A stretch of 64,000 nucleotides of DNA, taken from NCBI GenBank assembly GCA_937125225.1, contig CAKZLE010000014.1:1-64000 (forward strand). Reading direction: 5' to 3'. This document shows, one piece after another, positions 43,662 through 53,002 of this stretch. A model generated the notes under the pieces. It saw nothing but the letters and a program-made list of their open reading frames with translations, was not told the DNA's origin and ran no database searches. The stretch comes from an uncultured Spirochaetia bacterium (GTDB lineage: Bacteria > Spirochaetota > Spirochaetia > CAKZLE01). Each line of letters begins with the position of its first letter. Position 1 is the first letter of the stretch. Position numbers and translations under genes: made by a program.

Positions 43662-44639
43662 ATGAAAGCAGTAACTTTTGACCCAAATACCGATAGATTC
43701 TCAATCAATAAAATCCCCATCCCTGAGCCTAGTCCAGATGAGGTACGTATCAGAGTGGAGGCCTGTTCCCTGAATCCCGTTGATGCGAAGATAATCAAGT
43801 GGAAGAGACAAATAAAAACTATGGACTCCTCCTGGGTACCAGGACTCGATGTCTCAGGTTATGTCGAGGCAGTCGGAACTGAGGTAACTATGTGGGAACC
43901 AGGGGATCAGGTCCTCTACCACGGCAATATGCATAAACCCCATGGAGGCCTTGCAGAATATGCGATACATAGGGCGGCGACTCTCATTCATCACCCGGAT
44001 GTACCAGCTAAGATTGCAGCAACCACCCCCTGTGCAGGATGGACTGCCTTCAGAGCCCTCACCGATCGTCTGAGGATCGATAAGGATAGTACACTTCTCA
44101 TTAGTGGAGCTTCAGGGGGAGTTGGGGGCTTTGCCGTTCAGATCGCAAAGGCCTTAGGGGTGAGAACGATCATTGCCACCTGTTCATCTGAGAATATACC
44201 ATATGTTTCAGAACTTGGAGCGACCCACACGATCGATTATCACCATGAGAACATCGTTCAAAGAGTAATAGATATCACCGAAGGTAACGGGGTGACTCAT
44301 GCCCTTGATACCGTAGGGAATGGTGCAGAAGTCCCGATTGTTGATTCTCTAGCTTTTGAGGGACAGATCGTAGAGGTTGCCTCACTACTGAGACCGGAAC
44401 TTTATGAAGATGCTTTCAAGAAGGGACTCACCTTTCATCAGCTAGCACTGGGAATGGCCCATACGACACCTGAGACCGAGCACCTTCTCGTTGAGGCTGG
44501 TACTGAATTCTCAAGACTTCTCGAAGAGGGTTTGATCACTATCAAGCGCAAACGGATCATCTCATTATCAGAGGCTCCTCATGCACTTGAACATCTATTG
44601 CAAAGGAGCTCTCCTGATAAGATCATAGTCTCTCTGTGA
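43662..44639 (+). CDS. Zinc-independent alcohol dehydrogenase / quinone oxidoreductase-like protein
   Basis: A 325-residue MDR-superfamily enzyme (quinone oxidoreductase/enoyl reductase group). The GroES-like domain has CSLNPVDAKI and GLDVSGYVEAVG; the NADPH Rossmann motif is SGASGGVGGFAVQIAKALG. The structural zinc Cys cluster and catalytic zinc residues are absent, so it is likely an NADPH-dependent quinone or alkenal reductase. The ATG at 43662 has GGAG at about 11 nt; the longer frame has no site. The 234-nt gap after it (44640-44873) shows no gene or clear terminator. Confidence 0.82.
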   Translation: MKAVTFDPNTDRFSINKIPIPEPSPDEVRIRVEACSLNPVDAKIIKWKRQIKTMDSSWVPGLDVSGYVEAVGTEVTMWEPGDQVLYHGNMHKPHGGLAEYAIHRAATLIHHPDVPAKIAATTPCAGWTAFRALTDRLRIDKDSTLLISGASGGVGGFAVQIAKALGVRTIIATCSSENIPYVSELGATHTIDYHHENIVQRVIDITEGNGVTHALDTVGNGAEVPIVDSLAFEGQIVEVASLLRPELYEDAFKKGLTFHQLALGMAHTTPETEHLLVEAGTEFSRLLEEGLITIKRKRIISLSEAPHALEHLLQRSSPDKIIVSL

Positions 44640-44873
44640 TATATAAGCAGTTAACAGGTCATGTCCATCTCCTAGAGGCAATAGAACGATACTAAAACAG
44701 AGATCTCATTGGCATTATCGTGTATCTCTTGACAGGAAAAAGAATACTAGTAGAACACCTCATGATTATGATAAGATGGCTTGGTATTTGTTATCAACCT
44801 CTCCATCCCCGAACTGTTTTTCGTTGATCAACAGCTGGAGAGAAGTAAAATGTTTTTTTAAGGATTAGTATAA

Positions 44874-47036
44874 ATGATTGGATTGGTAATCATTGCAGCT
44901 ATCGCTGCGCTCGCCTTTGCAGCCATAAATTTCTATGGTATGAAGCGAAAGGATCCGGGCAATGAAGAGATGCAGACCATTGCAGAAGCTATTCAAGAGG
45001 GAGCAGGAGCGTTCCTCAGACTTGAATACTCAATTATTGCAAAAGTGGTCGTTCTCATTGCGGTTATTCTATTAGTGGTCGTCTCATGGACAGGAGCAGT
45101 CTCTTTCGTCATTGGAGCTCTCATGAGTGCTAGTGCCGGATGGATCGGCATGAATATCGCGACTATCTCGAATGTCAGAGTCTCTAATGAGGCTAGGACC
45201 ACAAGAAGTATTGGTAAGACCCTTCGTGTAGCTTTCCAGGGAGGCTCAGTCATGGGTCTTTGTGTTGGAGGTTTCGCACTTCTCGGTCTCGTTATCGTAT
45301 ACCTCGTATTTGGTGTCTTGATGAAACAGGCAACACCTGAACATCTGGTATTCCATAAGAACTGGTTAGGTATCAGTGATATCCCCTTCACCATGACCGT
45401 ATCAAGTTATGCATTGGGATGTTCTATCATTGCTATGTTCAACCGTGTTGGTGGTGGAATCTACACCAAAGCTGCCGATATGGGAGCTGACCTAGTAGGA
45501 AAGACCGAAGCAGGGATCCCCGAAGATGATCCTAGAAACCCAGCAACTATCGCTGATAACGTTGGAGATAACGTAGGTGATGTCGCAGGACTCGGATCAG
45601 ACCTTCTCGAAAGTTATGTCGGAGCACTTGTATCAGCGACTATCCTTGCTGCATACACCTATTTCGCCAATCAGCATGCAGATATTCTGATCACCACATC
45701 ATTGATCAGTAAACTCATATATCTTCCTCTGATCATTGCGGCAGTTGGCCTGATCTCATCAATGGTCGGGATTCTCTTCCTCCTTGTGAAGAAAGTATCG
45801 AAAGATCCCCATAAAGAGCTTAACATGGCAACTTTTGTCGGTGCAGGGCTTACGATCATCAGTTCTGGTGTAGCCGTATACCTCACCCTCAAGGGTGAGA
45901 ATGTCGCAGCGATCGGATTCAATCTTGGAGCCCTTTCTCCTTGGGTCTGTGCTGTTCTCGGTATCGTCAGCGGTATTGTGATCGGCCAGTTAGCTGAGTA
46001 TTACACGAGTTATGACTATAAACCTACTCAGAAGATAGCAGCCTCCTCACAGGAAGGTGCGGCATTGACTATCACACAGGGTATGTCAGTCGGTATGATC
46101 TCAGTAATCGCACCGGTACTCATCCTAGGTATCTGTATCATCGCAGCGAATTCAGTCGCAGGGTTATACGGAGTAGCTATGGCAGCTATCGGAATGCTCT
46201 CATTCGTAACCGTCACGGTATCGGTAGATACCTACGGACCTATCGCAGATAATGCGGGAGGAATCAGTGAGATGGCAAAACTTCACCCTGAAGTACGAGA
46301 GATCACAGATGAACTTGATGCAGTAGGAAACACTACCGCTGCTATTGGAAAAGGCTTCGCTATCGGATCTGCTGCACTTGCAGCTCTTTCACTATTCGCC
46401 TCTTATCTCTATGCTCAGGCTGGAGAGAGTGCTTCGAATGGAATAGAACTCATATTGAACATGGTTAACACACTGACCCTCGTTGGTGCGCTCGTTGGTG
46501 CAGCTCTTCCCTATCTCTTCTCTGGAATCCTCATCGAAGCTGTCGCTAATGCGGCAAGAAAGATGGTGCAAGAGGTACGAAGGCAGTTCAAAGCTGATCC
46601 AGGGATCATTCAGGGAACAAGTAAACCTGATTACAAGACCTGTATCTCTATCTCCTCTGCAGGAGCTCTTAAAGAGATGAAGTTCCCAGCACTACTATCA
46701 GTAGCTACTCCACTTGTCACAGGATTCCTCTTCGGAGCTGAGTTCGTTGGTGGATTATTGATCGGAACGACTCTATCTTCCATCATGCTCGCACTGTATA
46801 CTGCAAATGCAGGAGGTGCTTGGGATAACGGTAAGAAATATATTGAACATGGTCACTTCGGTGGTAAGGGTTCAGATGCCCATAAGGCAGCTGTTGTTGG
46901 TGATACAGTCGGTGACCCACTCAAGGACACAGTCGGACCATCCTTGGATATCTTGATCAAGATCATGTCAATCATCTCCCTGATCTCTGTATCTATCTTC
47001 AGTAAGTATAATCTGTTTTCCTTTCTGTTCAAATAA
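44874..47036 (+). CDS. hppA: Membrane-bound pyrophosphatase (ion-pumping)
   Basis: A 720-residue, roughly 16-helix H+- or Na+-translocating pyrophosphatase. The substrate-binding DMGADLVGK, EDDPRNPATIADNVGDNVGD and C-terminal HKAAVVGDTVGDPLKDT are diagnostic. GNTTAAIGKG has Ala at the position that separates K+-dependent (Ala) from K+-independent (Lys) enzymes, so it is predicted K+-dependent; such enzymes pump H+, Na+ or both. It recovers energy from biosynthetic PPi, useful to a fermenter. Confidence 0.95.
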   Translation: MIGLVIIAAIAALAFAAINFYGMKRKDPGNEEMQTIAEAIQEGAGAFLRLEYSIIAKVVVLIAVILLVVVSWTGAVSFVIGALMSASAGWIGMNIATISNVRVSNEARTTRSIGKTLRVAFQGGSVMGLCVGGFALLGLVIVYLVFGVLMKQATPEHLVFHKNWLGISDIPFTMTVSSYALGCSIIAMFNRVGGGIYTKAADMGADLVGKTEAGIPEDDPRNPATIADNVGDNVGDVAGLGSDLLESYVGALVSATILAAYTYFANQHADILITTSLISKLIYLPLIIAAVGLISSMVGILFLLVKKVSKDPHKELNMATFVGAGLTIISSGVAVYLTLKGENVAAIGFNLGALSPWVCAVLGIVSGIVIGQLAEYYTSYDYKPTQKIAASSQEGAALTITQGMSVGMISVIAPVLILGICIIAANSVAGLYGVAMAAIGMLSFVTVTVSVDTYGPIADNAGGISEMAKLHPEVREITDELDAVGNTTAAIGKGFAIGSAALAALSLFASYLYAQAGESASNGIELILNMVNTLTLVGALVGAALPYLFSGILIEAVANAARKMVQEVRRQFKADPGIIQGTSKPDYKTCISISSAGALKEMKFPALLSVATPLVTGFLFGAEFVGGLLIGTTLSSIMLALYTANAGGAWDNGKKYIEHGHFGGKGSDAHKAAVVGDTVGDPLKDTVGPSLDILIKIMSIISLISVSIFSKYNLFSFLFK

Positions 47037-47048
47037 ATGGGGGTTATT

Positions 47049-47819
47049 ATGATTCATTACTATTTTATCTTTTCACCAAATGAAGCTCTGATAGCTTCAC
47101 AACTCGGACCAAAAGAGTTTGGTATGTATATGGCACAGGGATCAAAGAAAGGGGCAGCTGAACAGTTGATGTTCTCTGAGATCTCTGGTGGATTCGGTGA
47201 CCATTTTGATTGGGCATACGCAGAGGAAAATTGTATCAACCATTCTGACGGTAGACCAAAACACTCACTGTATCTCTCAATCTATCGAGTACTCGAACAT
47301 ATTCCTCTTGATGCATTCATGATGACATATCTTGTCACCAAAGATGGGAGAACATTGAGTCTTGATCAAGAAAAGTACAGCAGTCCAGCGAACTGGACAG
47401 GTTTTGCGCTCTATAAGGAATTATGTCCTGTACCTCCACTGATCGTAAGTTCACTCCAGCCAAAGGAACTTGGCCAGCATATCGTAGGTGGAAGTGCAAA
47501 GAAGATCACTGTTCCTGCTCTGATCTTCACTGATATCCAGGTCATCGATTTTGAGGATATGGAAAATAGTGGAAATGTCGGCAGGATGTATGACAGAAAT
47601 CTAGATCACCTCAAAGAGTGTATTGCCTCATTGGAGAGTGGGAAAGGGAAGAAGACCAAGACTGTTGATAGATCTTTCAATAGTAAATTCTCCTACCAGA
47701 TCATTGATAATGGCATCTATGTCGTAAAGGGAGAGGAGATCATCTTCTTCAGAATGCCTTCACATGAGGTTCTCAGAGAGACCGCCTATGACTGGGCTCG
47801 ATCTGCTAATATCTTCTAA
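47049..47819 (+). CDS. Conserved-looking protein with an internal duplication, unknown function
   Basis: A 256-residue soluble protein of no family I recognise. The N-terminal segment SQLGPKEFGMYMAQGSKKG..EQLMFSEI and a later one SSLQPKELGQHIVGGSAKK..PALIFTDI are clearly related, about 120 residues apart, so it consists of two diverged copies of one module. GGGGGT lies 5 nt before the ATG at 47049; an in-frame ATG 12 nt earlier directly follows the hppA stop but has no site. Co-transcription with hppA is likely, up to the terminator at 47847. Confidence 0.6.
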   Translation: MIHYYFIFSPNEALIASQLGPKEFGMYMAQGSKKGAAEQLMFSEISGGFGDHFDWAYAEENCINHSDGRPKHSLYLSIYRVLEHIPLDAFMMTYLVTKDGRTLSLDQEKYSSPANWTGFALYKELCPVPPLIVSSLQPKELGQHIVGGSAKKITVPALIFTDIQVIDFEDMENSGNVGRMYDRNLDHLKECIASLESGKGKKTKTVDRSFNSKFSYQIIDNGIYVVKGEEIIFFRMPSHEVLRETAYDWARSANIF

Positions 47820-47846
47820 TATGTTGATTTGAATAGTGACTCAAGG

Positions 47847-47877
47847 GCCTGTCTGAAGTATCAGACAGGCTTTTTCT
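47847..47877 (+). terminator. Terminator after hppA operon
   Basis: Perfect 10-bp stem GCCTGTCTGA (47847-47856), loop AGTA, TCAGACAGGC (47861-47870), then TTTTTCTTT. It abuts the 3' end of the convergent GNAT gene. Confidence 0.92.
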
Positions 47878-48414
47878 TTAGTTCCGGATAAGATCAGAGG
47901 GGAGACAATCCATGAGGATCGTATCATAAGCTCTACCTCTCATGATAAATGAATCCCTCAGGAGACCAGAGCGCTTGAAGCCTACCTTCTCATAACAACG
48001 AATACCAGCCTCATTGAACTCGAAGACCCTCAAGAAAAGAGAGCCCATGTTCATATAGTCAAAAGCATACCCACAGAGAAGTCTTAGTGCCTCTGTGCCG
48101 ATTCCCCTACCTCTAGACTCTTTGGGACCGATGAAGATACCGACCTCTCCGGTCCGGTGAGTCTGATCCCAATTCATGATCCCGCAATTCCCTATCAGAG
48201 TATCATCTCTAGAGTCCACGATCGCATAGTTATGTCCCTTAGATAATTCCTCTAACAGGACTCTCTCACCATGAAGGGTAATATTCTTGGAGGACAAGGT
48301 AAGATTCTGCGTCACCTGAAGATCATTGAGCCATTCAGTATAGAGATCAGAGTCTTCTAGGTTTATCGGGGAGAGATAACATTGATCTCCAGCAATTTTC
48401 TTGAAATATCGCAT
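47878..48414 (-). CDS. GNAT N-acetyltransferase (RimJ/RimL-like)
   Basis: A 178-residue acetyltransferase. ESRGRGIGTEALRLL is the acetyl-CoA pyrophosphate loop, followed by VFEFNEAGIRCYEKVGFKRSG, the fingerprint of the RimJ/L type that acetylates N-terminal or side-chain amines. Target unknown. The ATG at 48414 has GGAGGTG at 5 nt, whereas the longer frame has none. Confidence 0.87.
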   Translation of the reverse strand: MRYFKKIAGDQCYLSPINLEDSDLYTEWLNDLQVTQNLTLSSKNITLHGERVLLEELSKGHNYAIVDSRDDTLIGNCGIMNWDQTHRTGEVGIFIGPKESRGRGIGTEALRLLCGYAFDYMNMGSLFLRVFEFNEAGIRCYEKVGFKRSGLLRDSFIMRGRAYDTILMDCLPSDLIRN

Positions 48415-48474
48415 ACGAGCACCTCCGTTGAGAATATCATACAGGAGATGCTCATCTTTTTCCAATTATTTCTG

Positions 48475-49074
48475 TTAAAGAGCTTTCAAGGCCTCTCTTG
48501 CAAGAGCTGTATACTCATCTTTCGAACGAACCCCTAAGATTGGTTCACCGATGACCCGACCGTTCTGATCGACGAATAGGGTTGTAGGTACAGCATAGGC
48601 GATTTCGAATATGATCTTCTCACTAGTCCCTGTAGGAACTAGGTTCAGATAGGTTACACCAGTAGAGTCTATGATCTTCTGTGCAGCCGATGCGCTGTAT
48701 TTTCCATCACCGATCACCCCAATGATCTGAACACCTTCAGAGATCAACTCTGAGGAGAGCTCCTCCAACATTGGCATCTCTTCGATACAATAGGGACAGG
48801 TAGTCGTCCAGACATTCATCATAGTCAGAGTCTGTTCTTTGAGAACCTCAGGACCATATGAAATCCCTTCTAGAGTCTCACCTGCAAAGATCGCAAGCTT
48901 GTAATCCTGCTTCAACAGAAGAGAACCACTCCCATCACCACTAGAGGTTGTCGTTGCAACTTGTGACTTCTCGATTACCGGGGCTACACTCTCTACAGTC
49001 TCTGGACTTTTTGAGCATCCTACCATTGCTATGATGGTTCCAATCACTATTATATATATTACTGTTTTTCTCAT
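48475..49074 (-). CDS. TlpA-like thioredoxin-fold lipoprotein
   Basis: A 199-residue lipoprotein: signal helix and lipobox IAMVGC (C20), a linker, then a TlpA/ResA-type thioredoxin domain with the redox motif TTCPYCIEEMPML and the cis-Pro loop AYAVPTTLFVDQNG. It would act at the periplasmic face, reducing cysteines or helping cytochrome/metal-protein maturation. No ribosome site; TATATT lies 6 nt before the ATG. Convergent order after rph suggests it has its own promoter. Confidence 0.88.
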   Translation of the reverse strand: MRKTVIYIIVIGTIIAMVGCSKSPETVESVAPVIEKSQVATTTSSGDGSGSLLLKQDYKLAIFAGETLEGISYGPEVLKEQTLTMMNVWTTTCPYCIEEMPMLEELSSELISEGVQIIGVIGDGKYSASAAQKIIDSTGVTYLNLVPTGTSEKIIFEIAYAVPTTLFVDQNGRVIGEPILGVRSKDEYTALAREALKAL

Positions 49075-49116
49075 GTTTTCAATATACCGTCTTATGATAA
49101 AAAAATCCAGACTTTT

Positions 49117-49803
49117 TTATATACCCAAAGCCTCTCTCTGCTTGAGCATGATCTCAGAGATCCCCTCTTCTGCAGAGTCAAGGAGCAAATTCAGTTCAGC
49201 TCGTGAGAAGACCCCATCTTCACCAGTACCTTGTACTTCAACAAGAGATCCAGCTCGCATAACCACATTCATATCGACCTCGGCTCTTGAATCATGATAA
49301 TAATCAAGATCACAGATAATCTGTCCTGCTACTTTACCAACACTCACTGCAGCTACCTGTCCAAGAAGATACTCCTCGGGACCAGTCTTTCCTTGATCTT
49401 CAGCGAGCTTTCTCAAGGCATCATACAAAGCAACCCAACCACCGGTGATCGAAGCAGTTCTCGTACCTCCGTCAGCCTGAAGCACATCACAGTCGATGGT
49501 GATCGATACCTCTCCAAGACTCTCCAGATCGACAGCAGCTCTGAGAGATCTTCCGATGAGTCTCTGTATCTCGGTGCTTCGACCATCTTTCTTGATACCG
49601 TCTCTTCTCTTTCGTCCCCCACCGGTACTTCCTGGTAGCATCGAATATTCAGCGGTGATCCAGCCCTTTCCTGAACCGATCAGAAAAGGAGGAACGGAGT
49701 TACTCATACTTGCTGTACAGATGACTTTGGTATCACCAAAGCTTATTAGACATGATCCTGATGGATACTTGATATAGTTTCTTTCTATTGTTATGTTTCT
49801 CAT
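49117..49803 (-). CDS. rph: Ribonuclease PH
   Basis: A 228-residue phosphorolytic exoribonuclease trimming tRNA 3' ends. [24 protein letters not shown]-like core (here [19 protein letters not shown]), [19 protein letters not shown] and [15 protein letters not shown] are family blocks. Short C-terminus for the family. No ribosome site; TAGGAT ends 6 nt before the ATG. Confidence 0.94.
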   Translation of the reverse strand: MRNITIERNYIKYPSGSCLISFGDTKVICTASMSNSVPPFLIGSGKGWITAEYSMLPGSTGGGRKRRDGIKKDGRSTEIQRLIGRSLRAAVDLESLGEVSITIDCDVLQADGGTRTASITGGWVALYDALRKLAEDQGKTGPEEYLLGQVAAVSVGKVAGQIICDLDYYHDSRAEVDMNVVMRAGSLVEVQGTGEDGVFSRAELNLLLDSAEEGISEIMLKQREALGI

Positions 49804-49878
49804 GAAAATATCCTATCACACAACGTAAGTCATAACCATACTCTTTTGTTTCCCCTTTCCTTATTGTATAGTAGATGC

Positions 49879-50970
49879 ATGGTAACAAAAGAACTCATAA
49901 AGCAGATTCCTAAAGTGGAGTTACACGATCACCTTGATGGGGGTCTTCGTCCAAAGACGATCATAGATCTGGCATCAGAGTATCATATAGCCCTCCCATC
50001 GACCGATGAGGACCAACTGACTAACTGGTTTCATAGGGGAGCTAAGCAAAAGAGTCTTCCCCTGTATCTTGAGACTTTCTCTGTGACTACCGCTGTCATG
50101 CAAAGTAAAGATGCATTAGAACGTATCGCCTTTGAAGCGATGGAGGACTTTGCACAGGACCATGTAGTATATGCCGAGATCCGTTTTGCCCCTATTCTCC
50201 ATCAACAGAAGGGCATGAATCTTGAAGATATCGTGACATCTGTATTGGATGGTCTCGAACGAGGAAGACGTACGACCGGAGTATGCTATGGACTGATACT
50301 CTGTGCCCTCCGTAATCAGGATCCAAAGATATCTTTGGATATTGCAGAACTCGCAGTCGCCTTCAGCGACCGAGGTGTGGTTGGATTCGATCTAGCTGGG
50401 GATGAGAATGGTCATCCACCAAAGAAACATATCGAAGCGTTCCAATATATCAGGAACAAGAACTTCAATATTACGATCCATGCAGGCGAAGCATTTGGGC
50501 TGGAATCTATCTGGCAGGCAATACAGACCTGCGGAGCCCACAGGATTGGGCATGGGACTCATCTGCTCGAGGATATGACGATTCAGGGACTACGAATAGA
50601 GAAACTCGGATCCCTCTCGAATTTCATCAGAGACAAACGAATACCTTTAGAGATGTGTTTGAGTTCCAACATCGGGACCGGGGCTGCAAAGAATTTTGAT
50701 GAACACCCGTTCAATCTCTTCTATCGTAACCATTTTAGAGTACTCCTCAGTAGCGATAACCGCCTCATGAGTGACACCACTCTCTCTCATGAGATGGCTC
50801 TAGCGGTTGATCACTTCAATCTATCCCTACGGGATCTAGAGAAGATCACGCTCAATGCCATGAAATCATCGTTCGTGCATCATGAGGAAAAGATCAGACT
50901 CATCTATGATGTGATCAAACGAGGCTATGCTGACATAAGAAACGAATTGAACTACCACGGAGAACTATAA
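49879..50970 (+). CDS. add: Adenosine deaminase
   Basis: A 363-residue zinc amidohydrolase converting adenosine to inosine. Metal ligands: HDHLDGG (HxH) at the N-terminus, HAGEAFG (His, catalytic Glu), and the DN of LLSSDNRLMSDT (usual SDDP is SDNR here). GHGTHLL supplies the catalytic His. Related 6-aminodeoxyfutalosine or methylthioadenosine deaminases are less likely. TATAGT lies 6 nt before the ATG and no ribosome site is seen; the longer frame starts upstream of that box. Starts an operon with the VIT-family gene 4 nt downstream. Confidence 0.88.
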   Translation: MVTKELIKQIPKVELHDHLDGGLRPKTIIDLASEYHIALPSTDEDQLTNWFHRGAKQKSLPLYLETFSVTTAVMQSKDALERIAFEAMEDFAQDHVVYAEIRFAPILHQQKGMNLEDIVTSVLDGLERGRRTTGVCYGLILCALRNQDPKISLDIAELAVAFSDRGVVGFDLAGDENGHPPKKHIEAFQYIRNKNFNITIHAGEAFGLESIWQAIQTCGAHRIGHGTHLLEDMTIQGLRIEKLGSLSNFIRDKRIPLEMCLSSNIGTGAAKNFDEHPFNLFYRNHFRVLLSSDNRLMSDTTLSHEMALAVDHFNLSLRDLEKITLNAMKSSFVHHEEKIRLIYDVIKRGYADIRNELNYHGEL

Positions 50971-50974
50971 GATT

Positions 50975-51856
50975 ATGAGCACAAAACCGATTCCTCAAGC
51001 TATCATGGAACAACTGATCATAGATCAGCAGAATGAGATCGACGCATACGAGATATATACGAGAGTTGCAGCAAGGTGTAAGGATCCTGAGAACAAGAAG
51101 GTTCTCGAACATATCGCAAAGGATGAACTCGCTCATTATAAGATGCTCAAACTCCATACAAAAAAAGAGATGTCCTTCAGAAGACATAAAGTGGTCTTCT
51201 TCCTATTCGTCACTACGATATTCGGTCTGACCTTCGGGTTGAAGCTTCTTGAGAAGGGAGAAGAACAGGCGGTAAATCTTGATTATGTTGGACTCGATGA
51301 CTATATCCCAGGAATCAAGCAGGTCATTGAACAAGAAGAGAGACATGAACATGAACTTCTCGGAATGATCAATGAGGAGAGGCTCGCCTATCTAGGATCG
51401 ATCGTTCTTGGTCTCAATGATGCTCTCGTAGAGTTGACTGGAACCCTAGCTGGACTCTCTTTTGCTTTTCAGAATACCAGGATCATCGCCCTATCAGGAT
51501 TGATCACCGGTATTGCAGCATCCTTTTCCATGGCTGCCTCGGAGTATCTCTCCACAAAGGCAGAGAATGGGGAGAATGCCCTGACCTCATCGATCTATAC
51601 GGGAATCGCCTATATCATCACAGTCATATTACTGATCCTACCCTATCTACTTTTTGATCATTATCTTGTCTGCCTAGCGGTGACTTTGACTACCTCAGTA
51701 GTCATCATATTTCTCTTCAACTACTATATATCGGTAGCTAAGGATTATAAATTCTCCAAGAGATTCTTCGAGATGGCTGGTATCAGTCTAGGTGTAGCAG
51801 CATTCTCTTTCGGAATCGGAGTGTTGGTAAAACTTATCTTTGGAGTTGAACTCTAG
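50975..51856 (+). CDS. Ferritin-like / VIT1-CCC1 fusion membrane protein
   Basis: A 293-residue protein. Residues about 1-130 form a rubrerythrin/ferritin-like four-helix region with metal-binding pairs (DAYEIY, DELAHYKML, EQEERHEHELL). Residues about 140-293 form a VIT1/CCC1 transporter domain with the marker GLNDALVELTGTLAGLSFA and five helices. The same fusion is known in MbfA-type iron exporters; iron or manganese export from the cytosol is the likely role. It lies 4 nt after add and is directly followed by the Imm5-like gene. Confidence 0.88.
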   Translation: MSTKPIPQAIMEQLIIDQQNEIDAYEIYTRVAARCKDPENKKVLEHIAKDELAHYKMLKLHTKKEMSFRRHKVVFFLFVTTIFGLTFGLKLLEKGEEQAVNLDYVGLDDYIPGIKQVIEQEERHEHELLGMINEERLAYLGSIVLGLNDALVELTGTLAGLSFAFQNTRIIALSGLITGIAASFSMAASEYLSTKAENGENALTSSIYTGIAYIITVILLILPYLLFDHYLVCLAVTLTTSVVIIFLFNYYISVAKDYKFSKRFFEMAGISLGVAAFSFGIGVLVKLIFGVEL

Positions 51857-52300
51857 GTGAGAGACAGAGAGTTCCTTGCCATTCACCGCGGGGGTGCCCT
51901 CACCAAGGAGAATCATCGACTCTTGATGCTATGGAGTTTGAGCTGTGTAGAACATGTTCTATCCTATCTAGATGAATCCTATCAGGTATTCCTGCAGGAA
52001 CTCATGAAGACTGCCAGAGGTTGGATCGAGGGTTCAGTTACCGTGGGAGAGGCACGAGAAGCCTCGATGAGAGCTGTGATCGAAGCACGTTCTATCACAG
52101 ATACAACCACATGTTTGGTAGTAAGAGCTGGTGGGCATATGGTTGCAACAGCTCATATGGCAGATCATGCGATAACAGCTGGGAATTATGCATTGAAGGC
52201 GATCAAGGCATCGACTGGGTCACCTGTAGAAGATGAGAGGGTATGGCAGAATGATCAGCTACCGGACCCTATCAAGAGTTTAGTACTCTCAAGCAGATAA
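51857..52300 (+). CDS. Imm5-like putative immunity-domain protein
   Basis: A 147-residue protein resembling the Imm-5-like family: CVEHVLSYLDESY, LMKTARGWIEGSVTVGEAREAS and RAGGHMVATAHMADHAITAGNYALKA match the family blocks (typically CAEHVLP, ARAWARGE, GHAAATAHVADHA). The family is labelled immunity by comparison with polymorphic toxin loci, but no toxin is nearby. Start GTG directly follows the VIT gene stop. Many bacteria carry such orphans; real function unknown. Confidence 0.72.
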   Translation: MRDREFLAIHRGGALTKENHRLLMLWSLSCVEHVLSYLDESYQVFLQELMKTARGWIEGSVTVGEAREASMRAVIEARSITDTTTCLVVRAGGHMVATAHMADHAITAGNYALKAIKASTGSPVEDERVWQNDQLPDPIKSLVLSSR

Positions 52301-52302
52301 TA

Positions 52303-52956
52303 TCAACCCCATGGACCTCTTCTCGATATACCTCTCCATTCATCGATGGGATTGATTCGTAATCTGATCAGGAGATACAGGTAAGCGAAGGCGAATCCGG
52401 CAAGGTGTGTCAGATGTGCGACACCTGAACTGATCGAGGCCATCTGACTAAAGAGTTCGATCGCCGTATAGATGATGACCAGGATAGGAGCTTTTATCGG
52501 GATGATCCCGAAGACGAAGATCCTTGCCTGAGGATAGTAGGCTGCAAAGGCCAGCAATACCGCATAGACAGCACCAGAGGCTCCCAAGAGAAATACTCCA
52601 TACCCTCCACTTATCCAATAGAAGAAGAAAGAGAACAGACCTGCAAGAAATCCAGTAGACAAGTAGAATAGCAGGAACTCCTTCGAACCCATTCGCCTCT
52701 CGACCTGTGTTCCAAAGAAAAAGAGACCGAGCATATTGAATAGGATATGATTGAAGTTCGAATGGGCGAACATATAGGTGAGGAACTGCCAATAGTAGTG
52801 CTTCTCTATCACAAGCCCAGGAACCATAGAAAGATAGACTAAGAGATTCCTATCCATATAGGTAAGCAGAAAGACTGCTGCATTTATAATGATCAGATAG
52901 AGGGTGACATTGCTATAACTGTAGCGAAATCGCTTCTGGAGTATTGAAATATTCAT
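52303..52956 (-). CDS. Rhomboid family intramembrane serine protease
   Basis: A 217-residue, six-helix protein. The nucleophile Ser lies in GASGAVYAV, the oxyanion/structural motif HILFNMLGLFFFG in helix 2, and the catalytic His in THLAGFAFAYL in the last helix. It cleaves membrane proteins within the bilayer; substrates unknown. Two nt separate it from the convergent Imm5-like gene. Confidence 0.92.
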   Translation of the reverse strand: MNISILQKRFRYSYSNVTLYLIIINAAVFLLTYMDRNLLVYLSMVPGLVIEKHYYWQFLTYMFAHSNFNHILFNMLGLFFFGTQVERRMGSKEFLLFYLSTGFLAGLFSFFFYWISGGYGVFLLGASGAVYAVLLAFAAYYPQARIFVFGIIPIKAPILVIIYTAIELFSQMASISSGVAHLTHLAGFAFAYLYLLIRLRINPIDEWRGISRRGPWG

Positions 52957-53002
52957 CTGTTAAACATAGGAAAAATCCTGAGAACAGTCAAATGCTTTAG
53001 CC

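Noticed and set aside
44993-45394. 133-codon frame antisense to hppA (minus strand)
   Set aside because: Mirror frame of a strongly conserved gene, biased in composition, with no ribosome site or family match.
52448-52792. 114-codon minus-strand frame within the rhomboid gene
   Set aside because: Out-of-frame copy of the rhomboid coding sequence.
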